Shown in pieces: positions 9,171 to 18,086 of a stretch of DNA of 32,662 nt. Where the stretch lies: positions 20,376-53,037 of the forward strand of contig DUGA01000012.1 in the NCBI GenBank assembly GCA_013331615.1, in the 5' to 3' direction. The translations under genes and the position numbers were made by a program. The notes under the pieces were generated by a model. That model saw nothing but the letters and a program-made list of their open reading frames with translations. It ran no database searches and was not told the origin of the DNA. Position 1 is the first letter of the stretch. Each line of letters starts with the position of its first letter. The DNA is from Candidatus Woesearchaeota archaeon. GTDB lineage: Archaea > Nanobdellota > Nanobdellia > Woesearchaeales > UBA10200.

Positions 9171-9399
9171 GCTAGGCGCCTTAATCTTTACAGATTAAAA
9201 GCGGCGGCTGCCTGCGAGCATTTACAGATAAGGTGGAAGAGTTGCTCCTCCCAAATTTTACGAAAATTTGATAAAAGTGTGCGACATGAAGTCGCACTAA
9301 CGGCTTAGCCAATGGTTTGCCTTGCCCGTCGCAACTTAGTTTAGTTACTATTATTTATGCTCGCAAAAATTGGCAGCCGCTACTTTTTAGGCGGCTAGC
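9171..9399 (+). ncRNA. GC-rich structured intergenic element, candidate non-coding RNA
   Basis: This fills most of the only gene-free stretch over 300 bases (9123-9497) and is visibly richer in G+C than its flanks. Direct base pairing: 9171-9180 with 9390-9399 (nine of ten pairs, one G-G mismatch); hairpin TTAATCT/AGATTAA at 9181-9198 with loop TTAC; 9204-9212 with 9372-9380 (GCGGCTGCC, perfect) continuing as 9213-9220 with 9358-9365 (TGCGAGCA, perfect) with a six-base bulge; hairpin CAAATTTT/AAAATTTG at 9252-9270; hairpin GTGCGAC/GTCGCAC at 9279-9297. The 3' arm can instead form a local hairpin (9375-9396). I do not recognise it as tRNA, SRP RNA or RNase P RNA. A degraded copy of the 5' quarter occurs at 22705-22760, so it could also be a dispersed structured repeat. 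Strand is assumed from the promoter-like sequence and neighbouring genes. Confidence 0.45.
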
Positions 9400-9437
9400 G
9401 TATTGATAATCATAAATTCCCTTTTTGCTAAGAAACA

Positions 9438-9445
9438 TTTATATA
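9438..9445 (+). promoter_or_regulatory. TATA box candidate for the 2831-aa giant gene
   Basis: TTTATATA within AAACATTTATATAGG predicts initiation near 9466-9470. That gives a leader of about 30 bases containing GAGGG at 9486-9490, seven bases before the ATG at 9498. Confidence 0.5.
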
Positions 9446-9497
9446 GGAAGAATAGTTTAATTAGCTCAATAGTAGAATGAAAAAAGAGGGTTTGTTC

Positions 9498-12400
9498 ATG
9501 CCAAGAAACAAGATAGGATTAGTAATATTTCTAGTGTTATTTACTTTGATAATTGCAGCTATGAATTCAGTTATTGTGTTTGCGCCTACTAATGAACAAG
9601 CATGCTGCATAAATCCGGAAGTGCCGTCTTTCTGCCTTGATGAAAAAGCATATCCAGGAACCCAAAATCCATATGCAGATATCACTGACTGCTGTTTTGG
9701 AGACCAAAGCTGTGCATCAAAATTCTTAAGAAAAGGAACATCCTGCAACTCACTGGATGAATGCAAAACAGGCGCAATTACCGGATGTTGTACAGATGAA
9801 TGTACTGCAGGAACACAATCGACATGCAAAGATTCATCAAGCTTTAGCGCAGTAAGCTGTGATAATGTAGCAAAATGCAGCACAGGATGCTGCCTTTGTA
9901 CTGAGAATGATAATCAAAAAATCGCTTTCAATCTGATCACAGAGCCAGAGTGCAAAAGCGATTGTCAAGATAGAGGATATGGCACTTATGACTTTAATCC
10001 GCAACAGCAAGACTGCAGGATAGGAACTAAACTTGCAGGCAAGACTGTCAAAGGAAGAGTTACTGATACATCAGGAGTGCCATTGGAAAAAGCAACTGTA
10101 ATCCTTGAAGGCATAGCACAGTATGAGACATTGCCAGACGGCAAGTTTGAAATTGCAGATGTGCCTCCAAAAGCAGATCCCTATAAGATAAAAGTAATAA
10201 AGTCAAGGTATCTCTCAAATTTTACCTCATTTACTCTTGTTTCAACAGATGCAGAAAAGATAATAAATTTTGAGCTTGGACGGGCATCATTTGGGACAAT
10301 CTCTGGCATTATAACTGAAGATGGAGATCAATTAAAGCCTGTGCCTAATGCAGTAATAAGCGTAAGCGGCATTGGCCAAGATACAACTTATTTATCAGAT
10401 GAGAAAGGCGAATATTCCTTATTGTTTCATCTAGCTGGGCAGCCAATAGATTATATAATTCAAGTTTCTGCACAAGGATATGTTTCAAAATCAGAGATAG
10501 TTACACTACCTTCTTCTATGGGTAAGAATGATGTATTACAAGATTTTAGATTGCCAAGAAAAAAGCCAGGAATATTAAGGGTAGTAGTAAAAGAAATTAA
10601 AGGCAACATAGAAATTGGTGTAGTTGGAGCAAAGGTAACTCTTAACACAGGATTGCAAAGATTTACTCTAAGCGACGGAAGTGTAGTATTTGGCGGAGCA
10701 GATAGATTCTCTGATAATCTCTTTGAAGGCAATTATACTGTAGATGTGTTTAAGGGAAATTACCTCTCTAATAGGACAACAGACTTTGATGTAAAGCCAT
10801 GGTTTGAAAATGTTCTTAAGGTAATTCTAGCAAAGGATAATGACCTATGCCATATGCAGGGAAGTACAAGGCCGCTAATATTTGAGGAGTATATCAGAAA
10901 TGGCACATGCTCGCAATTAAACAAGCCATACTACTGTCAAAACGGAGACCTAGCAAACAACCTAAATGAAGTTGTCTATACCAGATGCCAAGGCAGAGAT
11001 AATATTCCAGGGACAGTAGATGACTGCTGCCCAGCAAATGAAGAATGCCAGTCAACAGGATATTGCCTGCCAAAAGATACTGAATGCACAAGCTCATGCA
11101 CATATAAAAACAGCTTAGTGTGCAGAAGCGAATGCAATGGATTAGCAGGCTGTACTTTTCCAAATGATGTTGTAAATAGGTCATGCAATGGAAAACTTTC
11201 CGGAATTGATATGATACAATATGGCGTAGATGCAGAAGGCTTGCCTATGAATGTTATCTGCTGCAATAACTGGCCACCAAGAACATCAAAAAAAGAAGAT
11301 TGCACTAACAATGCAGATGATGACGGAGATACAAAAAAAGATTGTGAAGATGAAGATTGTTATCAAAAACAATGCCATTCTACGAACAAAAACAAAATCT
11401 GCCAAACATATAATTTTGGTGATGATAAAGGCAAATTAGGAGAATGCAGAGCAAAGCCATGCACTTCTGGCGAGATTACAGCTGATAATGCAGGATGCTT
11501 ATGCAATGGGGTAGAGACAATAGAAGGAAATTTTTGCTGCGATCTTGACAATAATGATATTAATCACGGAAGATATACTACAAATGCAGAAAATGATTTT
11601 ATAAATTCTCCATGCGGCAATACTCCATGCAGATTAGCTCAGCCAAGGCAAGGAACATGCTGCAGGGCATGCAAAGAAACTACTACACCGGGCAGCTTGT
11701 TAAGATTAGGAGAGAATGCCTGCAATGCACTAGGTATCAAATGCTGCTTGCAATGTGACATAACTCCAGAGGATGTTTGTGAATATAGGTCATTATGTCC
11801 TGCAATTTTTGATACGATCGAAACAGATCCGACAAAAACAACAAATGTAAGGTGCGCAGGCAAATGCAATAAAGTTCAGGAATGTGTTGCAAATAAGCCA
11901 ATATATGATTTTACTTATAACTCGCCTTTATGCAGATGTGGAGAGCGAACTTTCCTTGTGCCTTCATCAGATGCATTTAACAATAATTGCTGCAGAGATA
12001 CAGCAGATGGACCATTATATGTCACTAGGCAAAATTGTCTTGGAGCACCAGAGCTTGGAAAGATAACTGGCTATGTAAAAAAATCACCTGACCTAACGCC
12101 GATAAAAGATGCAACAATCTGCAGTTCGCCAACTAATTGTTATGAGACAACAGATGAAAATGGAAAATTCGAGATAAGGGTGCCGTTTGGTGCCCAGCGT
12201 TCTTATTATGCAACAAAAAAAGGATTTAAGGATTATACAGTGTTAAGCAAAAATCCTAATACTGCATCATCTATTACAGGAAATCAACTTAAGCAAAGTG
12301 TAATCATTTCAAAACCTCCTACTTCTGGAGCATCAAGTACGAGTGTACCAAGCTCAAGCGCAGCAGCACTTCCTCCTAATATATTAGAGCAAGACTTAAC

Positions 12401-15400
12401 TCTTGGTACCATAAAGCTAACAGATTTTGTGTTAGAGCAAGATATAGATATCTGCACAGAAGTATTGCCTCCTGTAAAAAACTTTACAGTTAATCATACA
12501 TTAGGAGAAGTTAAAAAGATCAAGCTCAAATGGGGCGTCCCTATCGAGTGTATCAATAATATAATGGGGTATAGAATAACCAGAACACTTGTGCCTATTG
12601 TGCCTAGCACAGGTTCTGGCAGCAGTACATCTTCATCTACATTATCAGGCAGCGCACAACCAGTTGAACTTCCTTTTGTACCTCGCACTAAAGATGGATA
12701 TCTTGATATTGATGTCAATTATGACACTACTTACAGCTACGAAATAAAAGTGCAATACTTAGGCAAGGAGCAATTAAGTGAGGCAAACACTTCAAGAATA
12801 AGAGTTGGTGAGCTTAAATGCGAAGGGATGTTCAGGAATAATCAGCCTGTACAGTTCTGCGCATTAAATGTAAACAATAAATTAGTTGATAAGAGAGTAT
12901 GTAACACCCAAAACAGGGTGATAGAGCAAGTTATAGAAAGCTGTGATCCAAATACTCAAGTTTGCTCAGGGCCTAATGTAGCAGGATTAGCAATCTGCAA
13001 AAACCTCTCTCAATGCAGCACAAGAAAGCAGAATGCATTTCCGTTTGGGCTGTATTTCGAGAAGGAAAAATGTTTAGGAACAGATTCTTTAGGCAATGTT
13101 GACTATAGCAATAACTGTTTTTTCGATTACTATAAATCAGATGAAGCAGATCCAAATAAGATATATGATGTTGTTGAAAGGTTTGGGACAGAAGTAATAA
13201 ACCATCAGGTAACTCCATTTGATAAATGCCTTAGCTGTCCTGTGTCACAAGCAAGCAAGATGAGCTGCTTTAATTATAGGTCAGAGTATGCATGCACAAC
13301 AGATAACTGCAATCGCGGCAATGGAGCATGCAGCTGGATAAATGCAAGCTTCAGCGAGTTTGGGTTAGGCTATTGTTATGCAGAAAATTACACAGGCAGT
13401 GATAATTGTGATATGTGCAGCGAAAGTAATGATGTATTCTTCAACACAAGATGCAGCCAAAAATTATGCTCAAAATTAGGAAGATGTTTTGCAGCAGAGC
13501 AGGAAGCAGCGTGCAAAAAATGTTCTGAAGCAAGATGCGAGGATCTCAAGACACAAGAGTTATGTGTATCAGGAAGCGCAGACGGAGAGATCAAGATAGG
13601 GAGAGATGCAATTATCAACTACAGCAAGGATGCATGCAGTTTAGGCAGGTGCAAATGGCAGGCAGATAAATGTATAAAAGATGGAAATGCAAATGATGTG
13701 GATGATTGTGATGTAGTTGAATTAAGAAATATAGATCCTGATTCAGGAAGATTACTTGAAGCATGTAAGCATGATAATAATGCAACCGTGACAAAATTAG
13801 ATAGGCCTCGAGCATTATCATTGATAAACAGGCAAACCCAAGATTTATTTTTTGCAGTTGAATCAAATGAGCAAAATGCATATACCTTCTCTTACTGCAT
13901 AGACAAACAGGACAAAGCAATTAAATGTTATCCGGGGGCAAACACTTTAGGCGGAGGGGAGATTGCATATGGTGGTAAAAAAGAAGTTAAGCTTCAAGTA
14001 GAAGATATAATCAGAAGCTTAGAAAAGCAAGGATATGATAATCCAGACTTAGATTACTCAGACACTTATTACATCAGATTTTTCTCAACAGATAAATTCT
14101 ATAACCAAGAAGATGTAAAAATATTGCCTGTGTATATTGATATATGGGCGCCTAAGCTTACATCTAGTATTATTAAAAATATAAACATGGAAGGAACTCC
14201 AGTCAATAAAGACACAAAAAGCCAGCTATTGTTTACAATAAGCAGTAATGAAGATGTGCATTGTAATTTTGAGGATTTAAGGATTAAAGGCATCGGAAGC
14301 ATTGATGCAAGCAAGACAATAAGAATCCTGACAAAGAATGATAAAGATGAAGATCTTTATGATGATGAGTTCAACAGCCAGTATGTTGTGAAAGATGGGT
14401 TATATAGCTATAGAGTAACCTGCCACGATAAAAGCTTTAACTCAGCAGAAATACTTTACGATGGAGATACTGCAGTACATATAGATGCATTCGGTGATAT
14501 AACTGTCCTTGAGCCTGTGACTAAACGAGTTTTTAATGATAACAATGTATTCTTTAAGGTCAAAACAACAGACTCAAGCATATGCAAACTAGCAAGTCTT
14601 CCTTCTGGGAATACGCTTACAGGTGCTGATGCTGAGTTCAAGTCAACAGACAAGCTAATACATACTTTAACTTATCCTGTAACGGTGCTGAATACAGACA
14701 GGGTTTCTGGCACTGATTTCAAAAGCCAGCATTATCCAGACATTTCTGGTTCAGGGTATGGTGTCAAATGCACTTCTATTTTAGGGGAGCTAGAAGATCT
14801 TGAAGCATTTGAATTTACAGTTGACACGACTCCGCCAAATATTACTTTAGTCATTGCATCTAATCAAATAGGAGGCCAGTTAAACTTTGACAAAGTTAAT
14901 GATGACCAGTTTTTTAAGGAATATGGAGATACTATCGGATTAAGCATCTTATGCCAAGACACGCAGATACAAGGAAGCGCTCAGGTATTTGGAGCAAAGC
15001 CAAGCTCAGAAAAGATATGCATGACAGAAGACATTACAGGATGTGATAATCTGCAAAGGGATAAGTTTGTTTCAATAACTTCTGTTGGCAGCATTCAGGA
15101 AACCCAACATCTTTGCTTTACATGTGAAGATAAAGGCGGCAATATTGCGCCTGTAAAATGCGGAGATATAATTGTAGATAAGCAAGGGCCTCAATTTATA
15201 TTCACTGTTTATGACGATTCTGTTACAGCAAATACTGCAGTAAAAATTCTGAAAAGACAGCCTTTAAACTCTAAGTTTTACAGGGCAGAAGTTATTTCTA
15301 CAGAAAATCTAACTGGAGATGCAGTCTTATTATTCAGAATCAAAAGGTATGATAAAGATGGGTTCATTGAGTATGCGCCAACAATAAAAATTCAGAAAAA

Positions 15401-17993
15401 GCTAAACCAGCTTGCAAATCCTTTAAGAGTAGTTTATGAAGGGAGTTTTGCTGTCCCATTGGCAGAGGAATTCAACAATTTAGATAATAGGGATACTGTT
15501 CAGATTGTGATAATAGGCAAAGATAAATTCAATAATCAGGGAAGGTTAGCGCAAAATTATACCTTTGATACTACTTCACCTAAAGCTCCTCTCTTCAACC
15601 AATATGAAAATACAGCAACAAGATATGCAGGACAAGGGATATTTGACCAGACAGGATTTGAAGCAGATAAGGTTGCTAATAGGAATATAATAATTGAAAG
15701 AGGAAACAGACCAAATATAGTGAGAGTGAAAACTCTTAATGTTAGGGGAGTGACTATGAATACGTTGCAAGAGGTCGGTGTTTCTAGAGCACAGAATCTA
15801 GTACAGCAAACACAAGATCAATCTCAACCTTCTCAACCATTACAAACAACAACTTCATTGCCACAAACTACAACAGCACAACCACAAACCTCTCTTTCAA
15901 GAAAATCTTTTTCAACCTATTCGACACCAGATCCTGTCCTAAGAAAAAGAATAAAACTAGATGCTCTACTTGAAGGTGATAAGTTAAAATTAAAGGATGC
16001 TGCAGATTTAGACCTAACAAAGTATTATCTTGAATTCCCTGACATCAAACTTCCGACAAAAAGATTCTATAAGATAGAAAAAGTTCTTGATGGCACAGAG
16101 GTTGATACTATCAAGCAAAGAATTGTAAATAGGTTGACATTGAAACAAAGCCACTTGGCTGCACAAGCAACAAATAAGGCAGCTAATTCAGCAGATAATA
16201 AAAATAAAGGCAGAAATGACGACGATGATAACAATGATAGAGATAACAAAGGTAATAGTAATGCTAATAACGATCATGATAACAACAATAACAGAAACAT
16301 AGTCAGCTCAACCGGCAGGGTAGTTCTTAACTTGATAACAGGAAACGCAGCAGGGGATGCAACAACTAATAGTGATACATTAACAAGCTCAACGACAACT
16401 GGATTTATATTATCTTCTCCCTCCTTAACTGCAGTTGAGCAGCAAGATCCAAATTCTAAATTTATAAATATCGGCAGGACATTATATGGATTGGAAACTG
16501 TTAAAGAGGAAGACCTTGATACGCAGTCACAGTATAAAAAAGATCTGGTCGTCAATGTTTATGAAAGAGCAGAGCCTTTGGGATGGTTCAATGCTAATAT
16601 GGACTTGCCAGAAGGCAGCACTTGGTTCTATGCATATGCAATCGATGAGAATAATAACCTAGGATTGCCTACAGGCGTGAAGAAAGTTATCAAGGACACT
16701 AAGGCTCCAGAGATACTTCATTATGGGCCAAGTGAAAACTCAAAAATCAGCGCAAATTTAGGAGTTAATGTATTTGCAACATTCACTGATCTTAATTCAG
16801 GCGTGAAAAGAGAGACAGCTGTATTGGAGATAGATGGCAAGAGGCATACATGCGATGACCCAGATGATCCTGTAGTCTGCATTGGAACAAAAACATTCAC
16901 AATCTCAATAACACTTCCATTAAAACAACAAGGGCAATACACTGCAAAAGCAAGTGTGTCAGATGTATTAGGCAACTCACCACAGCCATTTGTGTGGAAT
17001 TTTGTTATCAACAATGATGCGCCAAGCAATATCAGGTCAGAGGCTTTAGCAGGAGCTTGCATCCAGAACGATAAATGCTATGTAAATAATACAAAGCCAG
17101 AATTTAAGCTGCAGTATGATGCTTTGCCAGAAGTTAACATAACTGCAGAGTTTAAGTCTGATATTATTACAGCATTAATCCAGAAGATAAATGATTTTTT
17201 CAACATACAGCCTGCGCAAGAGTTGACTGAAGGCCAGCATTCAATCGATGTGATGCATAAAAATTCAATAACATCAGCAGAGTATCCTAATTTTGTCAAA
17301 TTTGTTGTTGATACCACTTACCCTGATGTATCGATAGATAGTATAGCACCAACAAGCTCTAAATCAATAAATATCACTGGCAATTATACTGAAGATAACG
17401 TATATGAGATCAGGTTTTCAGGAGATATCAAGCAGACAGAGCCAATGACATATAGAGAGCTTCCTACTGATCTGCTTACAGACGATGCTGGAAAATCACA
17501 ATATCTGTTCATCAAGAATGTTGAGCTAGATATAAGCAATGCAAGTAAGCCTGGAAAAGAAGTGAAGATCACTATAATAGATAAGGCAAACAATGCTAAG
17601 GAAATCACTCTTACTGTGTATTATGATGTTATTCCTCCTAATTTTGAAAATGTAACAGTAAAGACGATAGCAGCTGGCAAAAAAATATTTGCAACAGAAG
17701 GCAAGAATGAGACTGCGTATAAGACAAATGATGTAAATGTAAAGATCTCTGGCAAAAGCACAAAATCATTGTATAGCATGATGCTGGCAACAGAGTATAT
17801 CACTAAAGTTGTCAACATTGACAGCACTGGATTGAATTTTGATGTTGATCTTGAGCTCATTAACACATTATCACAGACAAAAGAAGAGCATGTGTTATTG
17901 CAGGCAGAAGATGATGCAGGCAACAAACAGTTTTATTTCATGCTTGTAGAGCTTGATATACATAAACCAGAGGTTGAGATAAAGATCATATAA
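9498..17993 (+). CDS. Giant secreted multidomain surface protein (2831 aa)
   Basis: The start at 9498 is preferred over the in-frame ATG at 9477 because GAGGG sits seven bases before it and it gives a clean Sec-type signal (basic PRNK, then hydrophobic 5-25). Regions (from 9498): Cys-rich segment with CCINP, DCCFGD and CCTDECTAG motifs; three carboxypeptidase-regulatory-like beta domains (about 182-262, 266-340, 357-445) of the GRVTDxxGxPLxxATV type; more Cys modules, including EDCTNNADDDGDTKKDC at 600 (the CxNxxDDDGDxxxDC metal-binding-type motif); a fourth regulatory-like domain (about 853-925); a Ser/Pro linker; an FN3-like domain (about 990-1107); another Cys-rich stretch; several Ig-like repeats; a Gln/Ser/Thr linker (about 2098-2145); an Asp/Asn-rich linker (about 2228-2270); then further Ig-like repeats to the end. 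No C-terminal anchor is visible. Likely an extracellular adhesin or stalk; no catalytic motif was recognised. Confidence 0.85.
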   Translation: MPRNKIGLVIFLVLFTLIIAAMNSVIVFAPTNEQACCINPEVPSFCLDEKAYPGTQNPYADITDCCFGDQSCASKFLRKGTSCNSLDECKTGAITGCCTDECTAGTQSTCKDSSSFSAVSCDNVAKCSTGCCLCTENDNQKIAFNLITEPECKSDCQDRGYGTYDFNPQQQDCRIGTKLAGKTVKGRVTDTSGVPLEKATVILEGIAQYETLPDGKFEIADVPPKADPYKIKVIKSRYLSNFTSFTLVSTDAEKIINFELGRASFGTISGIITEDGDQLKPVPNAVISVSGIGQDTTYLSDEKGEYSLLFHLAGQPIDYIIQVSAQGYVSKSEIVTLPSSMGKNDVLQDFRLPRKKPGILRVVVKEIKGNIEIGVVGAKVTLNTGLQRFTLSDGSVVFGGADRFSDNLFEGNYTVDVFKGNYLSNRTTDFDVKPWFENVLKVILAKDNDLCHMQGSTRPLIFEEYIRNGTCSQLNKPYYCQNGDLANNLNEVVYTRCQGRDNIPGTVDDCCPANEECQSTGYCLPKDTECTSSCTYKNSLVCRSECNGLAGCTFPNDVVNRSCNGKLSGIDMIQYGVDAEGLPMNVICCNNWPPRTSKKEDCTNNADDDGDTKKDCEDEDCYQKQCHSTNKNKICQTYNFGDDKGKLGECRAKPCTSGEITADNAGCLCNGVETIEGNFCCDLDNNDINHGRYTTNAENDFINSPCGNTPCRLAQPRQGTCCRACKETTTPGSLLRLGENACNALGIKCCLQCDITPEDVCEYRSLCPAIFDTIETDPTKTTNVRCAGKCNKVQECVANKPIYDFTYNSPLCRCGERTFLVPSSDAFNNNCCRDTADGPLYVTRQNCLGAPELGKITGYVKKSPDLTPIKDATICSSPTNCYETTDENGKFEIRVPFGAQRSYYATKKGFKDYTVLSKNPNTASSITGNQLKQSVIISKPPTSGASSTSVPSSSAAALPPNILEQDLTLGTIKLTDFVLEQDIDICTEVLPPVKNFTVNHTLGEVKKIKLKWGVPIECINNIMGYRITRTLVPIVPSTGSGSSTSSSTLSGSAQPVELPFVPRTKDGYLDIDVNYDTTYSYEIKVQYLGKEQLSEANTSRIRVGELKCEGMFRNNQPVQFCALNVNNKLVDKRVCNTQNRVIEQVIESCDPNTQVCSGPNVAGLAICKNLSQCSTRKQNAFPFGLYFEKEKCLGTDSLGNVDYSNNCFFDYYKSDEADPNKIYDVVERFGTEVINHQVTPFDKCLSCPVSQASKMSCFNYRSEYACTTDNCNRGNGACSWINASFSEFGLGYCYAENYTGSDNCDMCSESNDVFFNTRCSQKLCSKLGRCFAAEQEAACKKCSEARCEDLKTQELCVSGSADGEIKIGRDAIINYSKDACSLGRCKWQADKCIKDGNANDVDDCDVVELRNIDPDSGRLLEACKHDNNATVTKLDRPRALSLINRQTQDLFFAVESNEQNAYTFSYCIDKQDKAIKCYPGANTLGGGEIAYGGKKEVKLQVEDIIRSLEKQGYDNPDLDYSDTYYIRFFSTDKFYNQEDVKILPVYIDIWAPKLTSSIIKNINMEGTPVNKDTKSQLLFTISSNEDVHCNFEDLRIKGIGSIDASKTIRILTKNDKDEDLYDDEFNSQYVVKDGLYSYRVTCHDKSFNSAEILYDGDTAVHIDAFGDITVLEPVTKRVFNDNNVFFKVKTTDSSICKLASLPSGNTLTGADAEFKSTDKLIHTLTYPVTVLNTDRVSGTDFKSQHYPDISGSGYGVKCTSILGELEDLEAFEFTVDTTPPNITLVIASNQIGGQLNFDKVNDDQFFKEYGDTIGLSILCQDTQIQGSAQVFGAKPSSEKICMTEDITGCDNLQRDKFVSITSVGSIQETQHLCFTCEDKGGNIAPVKCGDIIVDKQGPQFIFTVYDDSVTANTAVKILKRQPLNSKFYRAEVISTENLTGDAVLLFRIKRYDKDGFIEYAPTIKIQKKLNQLANPLRVVYEGSFAVPLAEEFNNLDNRDTVQIVIIGKDKFNNQGRLAQNYTFDTTSPKAPLFNQYENTATRYAGQGIFDQTGFEADKVANRNIIIERGNRPNIVRVKTLNVRGVTMNTLQEVGVSRAQNLVQQTQDQSQPSQPLQTTTSLPQTTTAQPQTSLSRKSFSTYSTPDPVLRKRIKLDALLEGDKLKLKDAADLDLTKYYLEFPDIKLPTKRFYKIEKVLDGTEVDTIKQRIVNRLTLKQSHLAAQATNKAANSADNKNKGRNDDDDNNDRDNKGNSNANNDHDNNNNRNIVSSTGRVVLNLITGNAAGDATTNSDTLTSSTTTGFILSSPSLTAVEQQDPNSKFINIGRTLYGLETVKEEDLDTQSQYKKDLVVNVYERAEPLGWFNANMDLPEGSTWFYAYAIDENNNLGLPTGVKKVIKDTKAPEILHYGPSENSKISANLGVNVFATFTDLNSGVKRETAVLEIDGKRHTCDDPDDPVVCIGTKTFTISITLPLKQQGQYTAKASVSDVLGNSPQPFVWNFVINNDAPSNIRSEALAGACIQNDKCYVNNTKPEFKLQYDALPEVNITAEFKSDIITALIQKINDFFNIQPAQELTEGQHSIDVMHKNSITSAEYPNFVKFVVDTTYPDVSIDSIAPTSSKSINITGNYTEDNVYEIRFSGDIKQTEPMTYRELPTDLLTDDAGKSQYLFIKNVELDISNASKPGKEVKITIIDKANNAKEITLTVYYDVIPPNFENVTVKTIAAGKKIFATEGKNETAYKTNDVNVKISGKSTKSLYSMMLATEYITKVVNIDSTGLNFDVDLELINTLSQTKEEHVLLQAEDDAGNKQFYFMLVELDIHKPEVEIKII

Positions 17994-18037
17994 ATTAAAG
18001 ATAAACATATTATTAATAATCAATAGTTATTATTTTG

Positions 18038-18047
18038 CTTATATATC
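18038..18047 (+). promoter_or_regulatory. TATA box candidate for the 1296-aa protein gene
   Basis: CTTATATATC centred about 45 bases before the ATG at 18087. Initiation near 18068-18072 would leave a short leader with no clear ribosome-binding site. Confidence 0.45.
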
Positions 18048-18086
18048 ATTAGTTATTTCAAAGTTTTTAGATAAACATGCGCAATC

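Noticed and set aside
9171-9399. Structured element as SRP RNA or RNase P RNA
   Set aside because: I looked for the SRP helix 8 core (GGAAG...AGCAG type) and the RNase P conserved blocks (GAGGAAAGTC, ACAGAA) and did not find convincing matches; the order of hairpins also differs. A covariance-model search would settle it.
9477-9497. ATG at 9477 as the start of the 2831-aa protein
   Set aside because: The GAGGG ribosome site lies after this codon and fits the ATG at 9498.
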